In this document: one piece after another, positions 7,706-14,179 of the stretch
Numbering within the stretch: position 1 is the stretch's first letter
How the letters are laid out: the number at the start of each line of letters is the position of its first letter
Origin: DATGUN01 sp035301285
GTDB taxonomy: Bacteria > Bacillota > Bacilli > Bacillales > Amphibacillaceae
Reading direction: 5' to 3'
DNA: 14,200 nucleotides
NCBI GenBank assembly: GCA_035301285.1
Contig: DATGUN010000068.1
Span: 1 to 14,200, forward strand
Translations under genes and position numbers: made by a program
Notes under the pieces: model-generated
The model's input: only the letters and a program-made list of their open reading frames with translations
Database searches by the model: none
What the model was told of the DNA's origin: nothing

Positions 7706-9055
7706 TTACTTCATCGCTGGACGTAATTTATCACTCACTTCTTCCACTTCGTCTTGCCATTCTTCGTACGTCGTTTTACCACTTATGACACTATCGATCG
7801 TGAAGTAAAGTGAATCATTGATGTCAACACCTTCGACCGGGTCAGTGGATGCGAACGTACCCATGGCTGGAAGCGCTCCTTCATCTTCATAAATGCTGTA
7901 ATATGTCTCTTTGTCACCATCCAACTCATCGACTATATCTTCAATCGGTTGTACAGCACCCGCTTCGAGGAATGTTTCTGCCGCTTCATCGGAATACATA
8001 TACGTCATGAACTCTTTCGCCGCTTCTTTATTGTCCGCTTCTTTCGGAATCCACATTTGCTCGAAGAATGTAAAGGCATATTGGTCACCATCACCATCTT
8101 CAAATGCCGGAACCGACGTCATTCCCCACTCGAAGTCATCCGCGCGTGGTGCCTCTTCCATTTCGTCGACAACCCATGTCCCGTTTGGCATGAACAAAGC
8201 TTCATTGTCCAAGATCATTTGCTGGTTCTTTGTGAAATCATTCGGGTTCGCATTTGCAACTGTATTTTCATGTGTATAATCCTTCAATTTTTCAATCGTT
8301 TCAAATACACGTGTTGCCTCTTCGGTTTCCCAGATCCCTTCTTCATAAGTCATCGCATCTTCAAAGAAATCAGGACCACCCGACGCATACAGCATGGAAC
8401 CGACCATCGTATCAAAATATCCGGCTACAGGATATGTGAACAGCGAAAGACCTTCATCTTCAGCTTCATCACCCAATTCAAACATCTCATCCCATGTTTC
8501 GGGAACGTCCCATCCTTTTTCCTCAAACAACCCTTTATTGTAGAACAACCCACTTGGGCTATAGAACATCGGCATCATGTATGTCTTGTCATCGCCATAA
8601 GGATTGGTTGCCAATGTATCTGTGAAGCCATCCAATAATTTATCTTTTACCTTCACGTCTTCACCGTCTACATCCATATCAAGAACGTCAGTCACATCTT
8701 CCAGACCTTCTTCCTTGATCAACGTTTCCGTCAACGCTTCCTCACGATCTGTTGCCAAAAGGAATATATCCGGATAATCGCCTGCCTGCATCTGCGGACG
8801 GACAACCTCCTCCAGATTCTTTTCGGCCGTCAGCTCGATCGTCACATTTTCATGTTTCGCTTCATAATCGTCAATGATATTCTCCCAAACTTCCTTGCCA
8901 TATGCCGATTCAAGCGCTGCCAAATGCAATGTCACTTCTTCATCATCAGACGCACCATCGGCACCAGAATCATTATTATCATCACTACCACAGGCAGCAA
9001 GCGTTACCATCAAAACAGCGAATAATGCTGCCAGTAACAGATTTTTTATCTTCAT
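7706..9055 (-). CDS. Lipoprotein sugar-binding protein of an ABC importer, likely HexNAc-disaccharide specific
   Basis: The product has 449 residues. The signal peptide (residues 1-21) ends in the lipobox LAAC with Cys22 as the lipid anchor; an acidic linker rich in Asp and Ser follows. The body is a family 1 extracellular solute-binding protein with QMQAGDYPDIF (88-98), MPMFYSPSGLFYNKGLF (160s-170s), and LFMPNGTWVVDEM (about 290). That last block resembles the N-acetylglucosamine/diacetylchitobiose-binding (NgcE-like) group, which suits a substrate with an N-acetylhexosamine. The whole protein is unusually rich in Asp and Glu, as expected for a protein exposed to high salt. A GGGGG ribosome site lies about 9 bases before the ATG. 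It is the first gene of the operon, behind the regulated promoter facing the AraC-type gene. Family is certain; ligand is inference. Confidence 0.92.
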   Translation of the reverse strand: MKIKNLLLAALFAVLMVTLAACGSDDNNDSGADGASDDEEVTLHLAALESAYGKEVWENIIDDYEAKHENVTIELTAEKNLEEVVRPQMQAGDYPDIFLLATDREEALTETLIKEEGLEDVTDVLDMDVDGEDVKVKDKLLDGFTDTLATNPYGDDKTYMMPMFYSPSGLFYNKGLFEEKGWDVPETWDEMFELGDEAEDEGLSLFTYPVAGYFDTMVGSMLYASGGPDFFEDAMTYEEGIWETEEATRVFETIEKLKDYTHENTVANANPNDFTKNQQMILDNEALFMPNGTWVVDEMEEAPRADDFEWGMTSVPAFEDGDGDQYAFTFFEQMWIPKEADNKEAAKEFMTYMYSDEAAETFLEAGAVQPIEDIVDELDGDKETYYSIYEDEGALPAMGTFASTDPVEGVDINDSLYFTIDSVISGKTTYEEWQDEVEEVSDKLRPAMK

Positions 9056-9086
9056 CCTAAAAATCCCCCTTTTGTGTACTATATCA

Positions 9087-9115
9087 ATCGTACTATCGGT
9101 AAAGCGGTTTCACAA
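9087..9115 (-). promoter_or_regulatory. Predicted sigma-A promoter of the disaccharide operon
   Basis: Read on the minus strand, -35 TTGTGA (9110-9115) and -10 TACGAT (9087-9092) are separated by 17 bp. Both hexamers match the consensus at only 4 of 6 positions, as is usual for an activator-dependent promoter. The transcript would begin about 25 bp before the binding-protein ATG. Confidence 0.5.
9099..9112 (+). promoter_or_regulatory. cre-like catabolite-repression site
   Basis: GTAAAGCGGTTTCA matches the CcpA site consensus TGWAANCGNTNWCA at 12 of 14 positions. It covers the -35/spacer region of the operon promoter, a position where CcpA binding would repress. It is degenerate, so this is a candidate only. 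Confidence 0.45.
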
Positions 9116-9123
9116 TAAACATC

Positions 9124-9151
9124 TTGCTTTAATTTTTAGGTTTATTGCTTT
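9124..9151 (-). promoter_or_regulatory. Candidate AraC-family operator: two AAAGCAA repeats 21 bp apart
   Basis: On the minus strand AAAGCAA occurs at 9145-9151 and again at 9124-9130, exactly two helical turns apart and in direct orientation, with the proximal copy about 9 bp upstream of the -35. This geometry matches AraC-type activator sites. The same stretch also contains a perfect 8-bp inverted repeat, CAATAAAC (9113-9120) and GTTTATTG (9140-9147). Confidence 0.5.
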
Positions 9152-9256
9152 TTGTTCATTAAAACGATAAAATTGGAGTTGAATGGATGGGCGTGTAATG
9201 CGCGAGGATAGAATCAATTGTGAACGATCGCGAGACGTTGTAGAGGTATGGTAGGT

Positions 9257-9302
9257 TGCAAAGGAATGGTAAATCCATGATGGCCTGCAAAGGAATAGTG
9301 AA
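9257..9302 (+). repeat. Direct repeat of 17 bp with 29-bp period
   Basis: TGCAAAGGAATGGTAAA (9257-9273) and TGCAAAGGAATAGTGAA (9286-9302) differ at 2 of 17 positions. The GGAATAGTG word recurs near 11454 and 12642, so this may belong to a dispersed repeat family rather than being a regulator site. Confidence 0.6.
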
Positions 9303-9382
9303 CCTTCCGACAGGAGATGACTGGCCACTTTGACCCATATCAACCGCACCATGATCAAATCCAACACCGCTTCCTTCCAGCC

Positions 9383-9411
9383 TTGTCTTACGTTGAAACG
9401 AGCAATATATT
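9383..9411 (+). promoter_or_regulatory. Predicted promoter of the AraC-type regulator
   Basis: -35 TTGTCT (9383-9388) and -10 TATATT (9406-9411) are separated by 17 bp and end 36 bp before the ATG. The -10 matches consensus at 5 of 6 and the -35 at 4 of 6 positions. Confidence 0.5.
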
Positions 9412-9447
9412 CAACACCACACCAATTTAAAAGAAAGGGTGTCTGCC

Positions 9448-10302
9448 ATGTCCTATGATATTTATCAAATGACTGAATCTCCAACCGAAAAAATGCCTTT
9501 CAAACTCTTGTATATCACACAATCCGAATATGACCAAGGGTGGCACAGCACATCTCATACCCATCATTTCACCGAATTATTCTATATCGTCAAAGGGAAA
9601 GGATCATTCATCTTACCCGACAGAGAAGTACCTGTTCAGGAAAATGACCTCGTCATCATCAACCCAAATACCGAACACACGGAAAAATCAAATGAAAAAG
9701 ACTCCCTTGAGTATATCGCACTCGGCATCGAAGGCCTGTCGTTCTCACTGCCTGAGGAGAAAAAAGGCGGTGCCCCCATTGGCTTATATACCTATCAAGG
9801 AAGACAACGGGATATTTTATTCTATTTGAACAGACTGCTCGATGAAATCCAGAATGGGGATGAAGCCTATGAAATCGTCTGTCAGAACATCATCGAAATT
9901 TTAATCGTCAAATTGCGCCGAGAGAAAAACTTCACCGTCGCCAAGACTGATTCACAAAGCATGAATAAAGCGGTTGCCTTTATTAAATATTATCTTAATC
10001 AGAATTACCGAGAGAACATCACACTCGACACCTTGGCAGAGATCGGCCATATCAACAAATACCACCTGGCGCATACATTCAAAAAAGATATCGGGATGTC
10101 ACCCATTGAATATCTCAACAGCGTCCGCATTCGTGAAGCCAAAATTTTACTGGAAACAACCGACTACACCATTGCGGAAGTTGCCGAAATCAATGGCTTT
10201 TCTTCACAATCTTTCTTCACACAAGCATTCAAACGCGAAACCAACACAACCCCCTCCAAATATCGTGGAACAAGGGGCCGGGTTACGCGTTCCAGACGTT
10301 GA
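9448..10302 (+). CDS. AraC-family transcriptional regulator, cupin sensor plus double HTH
   Basis: The product has 284 residues from the ATG at 9448, supported by AAAGGG about 8 bases upstream; a GTG at 9439 lies too close to that site. The N-terminal cupin-like sensor domain (about 30-100) shows HTHHFTELFYIVKGKG (37-52) and INPNTEHTE (71-79). The C-terminal domain (about 172-273) has two helix-turn-helix units, the first around LDTLAEIGHINKYHL (193-207) and the second around TIAEVAEINGFSSQSFFTQA (241-260), ending with the family signature FKRETNTTPSKYR. The last 11 residues, rich in Arg, are beyond the usual end. It is transcribed away from the binding-protein operon and most likely activates it when the sugar or a breakdown product is bound; the repeats at 9124-9151 are the best candidate site. 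Confidence 0.92.
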   Translation: MSYDIYQMTESPTEKMPFKLLYITQSEYDQGWHSTSHTHHFTELFYIVKGKGSFILPDREVPVQENDLVIINPNTEHTEKSNEKDSLEYIALGIEGLSFSLPEEKKGGAPIGLYTYQGRQRDILFYLNRLLDEIQNGDEAYEIVCQNIIEILIVKLRREKNFTVAKTDSQSMNKAVAFIKYYLNQNYRENITLDTLAEIGHINKYHLAHTFKKDIGMSPIEYLNSVRIREAKILLETTDYTIAEVAEINGFSSQSFFTQAFKRETNTTPSKYRGTRGRVTRSRR

Positions 10303-10332
10303 GAGAAAAACAGAACGACGACGAACGCGTCC

Positions 10333-10352
10333 ACCGTCCCGGTATTGACGGT
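10333..10352. terminator. Short hairpin between convergent AraC-type and LOG genes
   Basis: ACCGTC (10333-10338) pairs with GACGGT (10347-10352) around an 8-base loop, in the 80-bp gap between two convergent genes. There is no U-run on either side, so a terminator role is only suggested by position. A second short inverted repeat, GACAG/CTGTC, lies at 10391-10405, inside the LOG gene's final codons. Confidence 0.3.
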
Positions 10353-10382
10353 ATAACGCGCGAATATCAGACACAGCCCAAT

Positions 10383-10976
10383 TTATTGGGACAGTGGCCC
10401 TGTCTTCCCGTCCCACGTTTTGACAGCCGGAGCTTCATAGGAATCGAATTTATCCAGCAGCTTATGCGGCTCGACATCCACAAGCGCCATCGCACGGTAT
10501 CGTTCCTGTAAAAATTGTTCCGTGATCATATGATTAAACAACTCAACCAAAGGATCGAAATATCGATTGATGTTCAGGAGGCCACACGGTTTTTGATGGA
10601 GTCCCAATTGAGCCCACGTAAACACTTCAAAGAACTCTTCCAACGTCCCTGGACCACCCGGCAAAGCGACAAAACCATCCGCAAGCTCTGCCATTTTAGC
10701 CTTCCTTTCATGCATCGAATCAACAACGATCAACTCCGATAATCGTTTATGCGAAATTTCCTTTTGTTCCAAAAAAGTCGGCATGATTCCAATGACATGC
10801 CCACCTGCATCCAAGACCGCATCCGAAACCGCCCCCATCACACCAACACTTGCTCCACCGTAAACAAGTGTCATATCACGCTTGGCCAATTCCTCACCAA
10901 ATTTTCGAGCCTGATCAATATAATCAGGCGATGCGCCTTGGCTTGATCCACAAAAGACAGCGATATATTTCATCAT
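10383..10976 (-). CDS. LOG-family nucleoside-monophosphate phosphoribohydrolase
   Basis: The product has 197 residues and the Rossmann fold of the LOG (Lonely Guy) family, which hydrolyses nucleoside 5'-monophosphates, including cytokinin riboside phosphates, to free base and ribose 5-phosphate. The motifs are FCGSSQG (8-14), VYGGASVGVMG (38-48), MHERK (88-92) and PGGPGTLEE (106-114), the last being the signature phosphate-binding and catalytic motif. Length is normal. Two adjacent ATGs (10976 and 10973) follow GAGGAGG; the second has the better spacing and gives the usual MKYIAVFCGSS beginning. It has a good promoter of its own and is transcribed divergently from the MazG-like gene. Probable housekeeping or base-salvage role, unrelated to the sugar operon. 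Confidence 0.93.
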   Translation of the reverse strand: MMKYIAVFCGSSQGASPDYIDQARKFGEELAKRDMTLVYGGASVGVMGAVSDAVLDAGGHVIGIMPTFLEQKEISHKRLSELIVVDSMHERKAKMAELADGFVALPGGPGTLEEFFEVFTWAQLGLHQKPCGLLNINRYFDPLVELFNHMITEQFLQERYRAMALVDVEPHKLLDKFDSYEAPAVKTWDGKTGPLSQ

Positions 10977-11004
10977 GAACCCTCCTCACCATTTCAGCGT
11001 TTTT

Positions 11005-11033
11005 ATTATACAAAAATATCTGTTGTTTGTTAA
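11005..11033 (-). promoter_or_regulatory. Strong sigma-A promoter of the LOG gene
   Basis: On the minus strand TTAACA (11028-11033) and a perfect TATAAT (11005-11010) are separated by 17 bp. This is the best promoter match noticed in the window and lies about 30 bp before the ATG. Confidence 0.75.
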
Positions 11034-11068
11034 ACTTTATCATAATCAATTATAGGAGTGAGAAAAGC

Positions 11069-11383
11069 ATGAATGTTACCGAATTTCAGCAATGGGTCAA
11101 TGATTACTATGAAAATAGAGGGTGGTCCGAATTGGATATTTTCATCCGCATCGGCTTTTTGGCAGAAGAAACAGGAGAAGTCGCACGCGCCATTCGAGCT
11201 CTCGAAATCGGACGGGACAGACCCGACGAAACAGACGAGTCCTTCGCATCCAATCGAAAAGCTTTGGTAGAAGAATTAGGGGACGTCCTCGGCAATGTTA
11301 TCGTCATCGCCAATAAATATGACATTCCCCTCGAAGAAGTATTTCAATTTCATCGGGAGAAACTCTCAGACCGATACGCGTAG
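11069..11383 (+). CDS. MazG-like nucleotide pyrophosphohydrolase
   Basis: The product has 104 residues from the ATG at 11069, with AGGAGTGAG just upstream; the longer frame from a TTG at 11027 has no ribosome site and adds an unrelated tail. The all-alpha NTP-PPase fold is indicated by the metal-binding motifs EETGE (33-37) and EELGD (68-72), the EExxE...ExxD pattern of MazG proteins. Such enzymes remove pyrophosphate from (often aberrant) nucleoside triphosphates. Residues 46-62 between the motifs form an acidic loop. The size fits the single-domain MazG-like group rather than full MazG. It is followed by a dispersed repeat and then the epimerase gene, each probably a separate unit. Confidence 0.88.
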   Translation: MNVTEFQQWVNDYYENRGWSELDIFIRIGFLAEETGEVARAIRALEIGRDRPDETDESFASNRKALVEELGDVLGNVIVIANKYDIPLEEVFQFHREKLSDRYA

Positions 11384-11468
11384 GAACATGAGTGAGAGAT
11401 CCCGCATCCAACATACCGACGGCGAACCCGCGTAAACGGGAAACCCATTTTGTGAAATAGTGGACAGA
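11382..11468 (+). repeat. Dispersed degenerate repeat, copy 1, directly after the MazG-like gene stop
   Basis: Beginning at the stop codon, this stretch has the same ordered words as 12567-12655: AGGRACATGAG, then CCC, then ACATAYCGACRGCRAA with CGCGT, then CCCATT, then RAATAGTGGA. About 70 percent of the core (11412-11433) is identical between copies. It has no coding frame. Confidence 0.7.
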
Positions 11469-11507
11469 TGTGACCCCCGCCCCTTTTCCTACAACGCCTT
11501 CATTTTG

Positions 11508-11536
11508 TTTACAATCATCCACACTCGTTATACCAT
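11508..11536 (+). promoter_or_regulatory. Predicted promoter of the epimerase gene
   Basis: -35 TTTACA (11508-11513, 5 of 6) and -10 TACCAT (11531-11536, 4 of 6) are 17 bp apart and end 37 bp before the ATG, ahead of the AAGGAGG ribosome site. Confidence 0.5.
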
Positions 11537-11573
11537 AATAGTAGATAATCAAAATTGAAGGAGGATCCCATCC

Positions 11574-12566
11574 ATGAAAATCGCAATCGCCGGCGGTACT
11601 GGATTTATCGGAACAAGATTAAAGACCTTTCTCCAGAACGATGGACACGACATCATCATTTTAACCCGAAATAAAAATAAAACCAGCAACCATCCAAACA
11701 CGACGACAAGCAACAAGCCAAGACACGAAAGAAATCTTCCTCAAACACAACCCACTTCATTCCAAACTGACGCCACCTATGTCTCCTGGCTTTCTGAAAA
11801 CACACAACCCGAAAAACACCTACACAACACAGACATCTTCATCAACCTCGCAGGCGTATCCATCAACAAAGGCCGTTGGACCAAATCACACCAACAGAAA
11901 ATATACACCAGCCGCATGCAAGCAACCGACGAACTCATCCGCATCATCCAAACCATGCCAGATAAACCCACGACACTCATTAACGCAAGCGCCATTGGCA
12001 TCTACCCCACCTCACAAGATGAAGTATATAACGAAGCATCAACCACTGCCCCGAACGACTTTCTCGGACGGACCGTATCCGCCTGGGAACAAAAAGCCAA
12101 ACAAGCAGAGCAATTCGGCATCCGCACCTGCCTTATGCGCTTTGGCGTCGTTCTCGGCACCCATGAGGGCGCACTTCCACTCATGGCCCTTCCCTACAAA
12201 TTATTCGCCGGTGGCACTGTAGGATCAGGCAACCAGTGGCTCTCCTGGGTCCACATCAACGACGTCGTCCGCGCCATCACCTTTGCCATCAACAACGACC
12301 ACCTCAGCGGCCCCGTCAACGTCACCGCATCCAACCCGCTTCGCATGAAAACATTCGGAAAGACAATCGCCACCGTCCTAAGGCGACCACATTGGATACC
12401 CGCCCCCTCCCCAGCCATGAAACTCGCACTCGGGAAGAAAAGCAAACTCGTCCTCGAAGGCCAGCACGTCAAATCGACCGCCCTTATCGACGCAGGATTC
12501 AAATTTTCCTATCCCACTCTCCAACCCGCATTGGAGAACTTATTTAAAAAACAAAACAGATCCTGA
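11574..12566 (+). CDS. TIGR01777-type NAD(P)-dependent epimerase/dehydratase
   Basis: The product has 330 residues from an ATG preceded by AAGGAGG at 9 bases. The short-chain dehydrogenase-like Rossmann fold is seen in GGTGFIG (7-13), INLAGVSINKGRWT (about 90-103), and SAIGIYPTS (about 138-146, with the Tyr in place of the usual YG). The C-terminal DUF1731-like part is seen in VLEGQHVKSTALIDAGFKF (about 294-312). The family (COG1090; Bacillus subtilis YfhF is a member as I recall) has unknown physiological substrates. An unusual polar stretch at about residues 33-66, rich in Asn, Thr, Gln, Pro and Lys, lengthens the loop after the second strand. The coding strand is markedly G-poor and A/C-rich, and the protein lacks the acidic bias of the exported binding protein. 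It is probably a stand-alone housekeeping gene. Confidence 0.9.
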   Translation: MKIAIAGGTGFIGTRLKTFLQNDGHDIIILTRNKNKTSNHPNTTTSNKPRHERNLPQTQPTSFQTDATYVSWLSENTQPEKHLHNTDIFINLAGVSINKGRWTKSHQQKIYTSRMQATDELIRIIQTMPDKPTTLINASAIGIYPTSQDEVYNEASTTAPNDFLGRTVSAWEQKAKQAEQFGIRTCLMRFGVVLGTHEGALPLMALPYKLFAGGTVGSGNQWLSWVHINDVVRAITFAINNDHLSGPVNVTASNPLRMKTFGKTIATVLRRPHWIPAPSPAMKLALGKKSKLVLEGQHVKSTALIDAGFKFSYPTLQPALENLFKKQNRS

Positions 12567-12655
12567 CAGGGACATGAGGTCAGGCCCCACGTCGCACATA
12601 TCGACAGCAAATCGCGTGACCAGAAGACATAACCCCATTGCGGAATAGTGGAACC
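12567..12655 (+). repeat. Dispersed degenerate repeat, copy 2, directly after the epimerase gene stop
   Basis: It starts one base after the TGA with AGGGACATGAG and carries ACATATCGACAGCAAA, CGCGT, CCCATT and GGAATAGTGGA in the same order as copy 1. It fills nearly the whole gap between the convergent epimerase and sulfatase genes. Confidence 0.7.
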
Positions 12656-12667
12656 CGTCACTATTCC
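12642..12667. terminator. Perfect 9-bp inverted repeat overlapping the sulfatase stop codon
   Basis: GGAATAGTG (12642-12650) and CACTATTCC (12659-12667) are perfectly complementary around an 8-base loop. The right arm contains the sulfatase TAG stop (12661-12663). It sits between convergent genes and may act as a two-way transcription end, but no U-run follows. Confidence 0.45.
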
Positions 12668-14115
12668 CTTAAATGCCCCAACACAGTCTTTGGCGCCCGA
12701 CCGACAATCAGCTTCTCCCCATCGGTATAGCCCTCTTCACGCCCAGTCAATTCATCGACAAGCCGAGCACGCCACATATCCACTGTCTCCGAATATGCCA
12801 AGGCACCAGCCAGGTTAAGCTTTTCTTTCGGATCTTTTGAAAGGTCGAAATATTGCTCTTCACCCGTTTGCGAATACCAGATGTATTTTTCGCGCCCATT
12901 CGTCAGGAATTGGTGGGATTCCGCACCTCGCGCATGTTCACCATGTATGTATCCACGCCAACCGATCGACTCACCCCTCGCAAGCGGGAGCACGCTCCGA
13001 CCATCAACGGTATCCGGAATGCTTACATCCGCAGCATCCAACAATGTCGGCATGATATCCTGCAGCTCGACAACGTCATCCACTGTCGAACCTTTGTCAA
13101 GCCCCATCGTTTGACCAAATTCGGACACGATGAACGGCACCTTCGTACTTCCTTCATATGGCAATGCTTTTGCGAAACGATGATGATCACCAAGCATTTC
13201 ACCATGATCCGAAGCAAATAAAATCACCGTGTTTTCCAATTCCCCGTATTCATTCAAAGCAAGCAAGAAGCGCCCGATTTGATTATCAATATGGGATATC
13301 AACGCATAGTAAGCCGCACGCGCCCGGTTCAGACGTTTTTTCGGCACCATGCCATTTTGCGTGAGCGGATCGAGTCCACTTTCTTGAAGTCCATCCTCCA
13401 GAACCCAGTCACCAATCGCAGGCTCTGGTAGATCCTCATTGATGTACTGATCATAAAAGAATTTCGGCGGATCAAAAGGCGGATGCGGCCTCACAAACGA
13501 CATTTTCAGAAAGAAAGGTTTCGACGGATCGCGTCGCCGCAGAAAGTCAATCGACTCATTCACCACCCAATTCGTCGGATGATATTCTTCCGGAAGTTCC
13601 CAGGGCCGAGCCGTCACCGATGAATTACAATCAAGACCCAAATCCAGCATATCCTTGGTCACCCCCGCTTTTTCCTTAAGCCACCGCAAATAATCATCTA
13701 CCTCAGAAAACGACCTTCCCGACGGTGTACGCTTATCACGGTTGTAATGCATGTATCCGTCATGAAGCACGACATTATGATACCCACATAAATTCCGCGT
13801 CGGATACACATGCATTTTCCCCACACACTGCGTATGATACCCCGCATCCGCAAGCTCCCCAGGAAGCGTATGCTCATAATTCCACGGCACCTCATCTTCA
13901 TATCCGACACGTCCGTGATTCGTTTGATTCATTCCAGTTAATATCGACGCACGCGCCGGCACACAAGTCGGTGTAGCCGAGTAGGCATTATTGAAAAGAA
14001 CCCCATGACGCGCCAGCTGATCCAAGTAAGGCGTCTCCACAACCGGATGCCCAATGGCACTCATACAGTCCGCCCGCATTTGATCGACATTGATAAATAG
14101 TATATTTGGTTTCAT
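12661..14115 (-). CDS. Cys-type sulfatase, cytoplasmic
   Basis: The product has 484 residues from the ATG at 14115, the second of two adjacent ATGs and 6 bases after AGGAGG; the longer frame from 14130 would begin inside the ribosome site. The alkaline-phosphatase-like fold of type I sulfatases is shown by the metal ligand Asp11 (NVDQMR), the signature CVPARASILTG (51-61) whose Cys51 becomes formylglycine, Lys100 and His102 (VGKMH), His211 (RPHPP), the metal-binding Asp303-His304 (ASDHGEMLGDHH) and Lys325. It hydrolyses a sulfate ester of a small molecule or sugar. There is no signal peptide, so the substrate must be inside the cell. A formylglycine-generating or anSME maturase is needed and is not in the window. 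TATACT at 14137-14142 could be its -10, but no good -35 is present. It may release sulfate from imported sulfated sugars, linking it to the disaccharide operon; choline-sulfatase-like alternatives remain. Confidence 0.93.
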   Translation of the reverse strand: MKPNILFINVDQMRADCMSAIGHPVVETPYLDQLARHGVLFNNAYSATPTCVPARASILTGMNQTNHGRVGYEDEVPWNYEHTLPGELADAGYHTQCVGKMHVYPTRNLCGYHNVVLHDGYMHYNRDKRTPSGRSFSEVDDYLRWLKEKAGVTKDMLDLGLDCNSSVTARPWELPEEYHPTNWVVNESIDFLRRRDPSKPFFLKMSFVRPHPPFDPPKFFYDQYINEDLPEPAIGDWVLEDGLQESGLDPLTQNGMVPKKRLNRARAAYYALISHIDNQIGRFLLALNEYGELENTVILFASDHGEMLGDHHRFAKALPYEGSTKVPFIVSEFGQTMGLDKGSTVDDVVELQDIMPTLLDAADVSIPDTVDGRSVLPLARGESIGWRGYIHGEHARGAESHQFLTNGREKYIWYSQTGEEQYFDLSKDPKEKLNLAGALAYSETVDMWRARLVDELTGREEGYTDGEKLIVGRAPKTVLGHLRE

Positions 14116-14179
14116 CATAAACCTCCTCATACGAACAGTATACGGATTTCATTCAAATAAAAAAAGGATTCAGGGTAAC

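Larger units (their letters stand above)
9056..9447. other. 392-bp divergent intergenic region between operon and AraC-type regulator
   Basis: The operon-proximal part (9056-9155) holds the operon promoter, a cre-like site and an AraC-type operator candidate. The regulator-proximal part (9380-9411) holds the regulator promoter. The middle (9180-9360) contains a 29-bp-spaced direct repeat and no coding frame. Confidence 0.8.

Noticed and set aside
10350..10366. A single ACGCGCGAATAT stretch resembling an inverted unit of the 21-bp array
   Set aside because: Only one unit with about 10 matching bases and no neighbouring units; too short to call a repeat.
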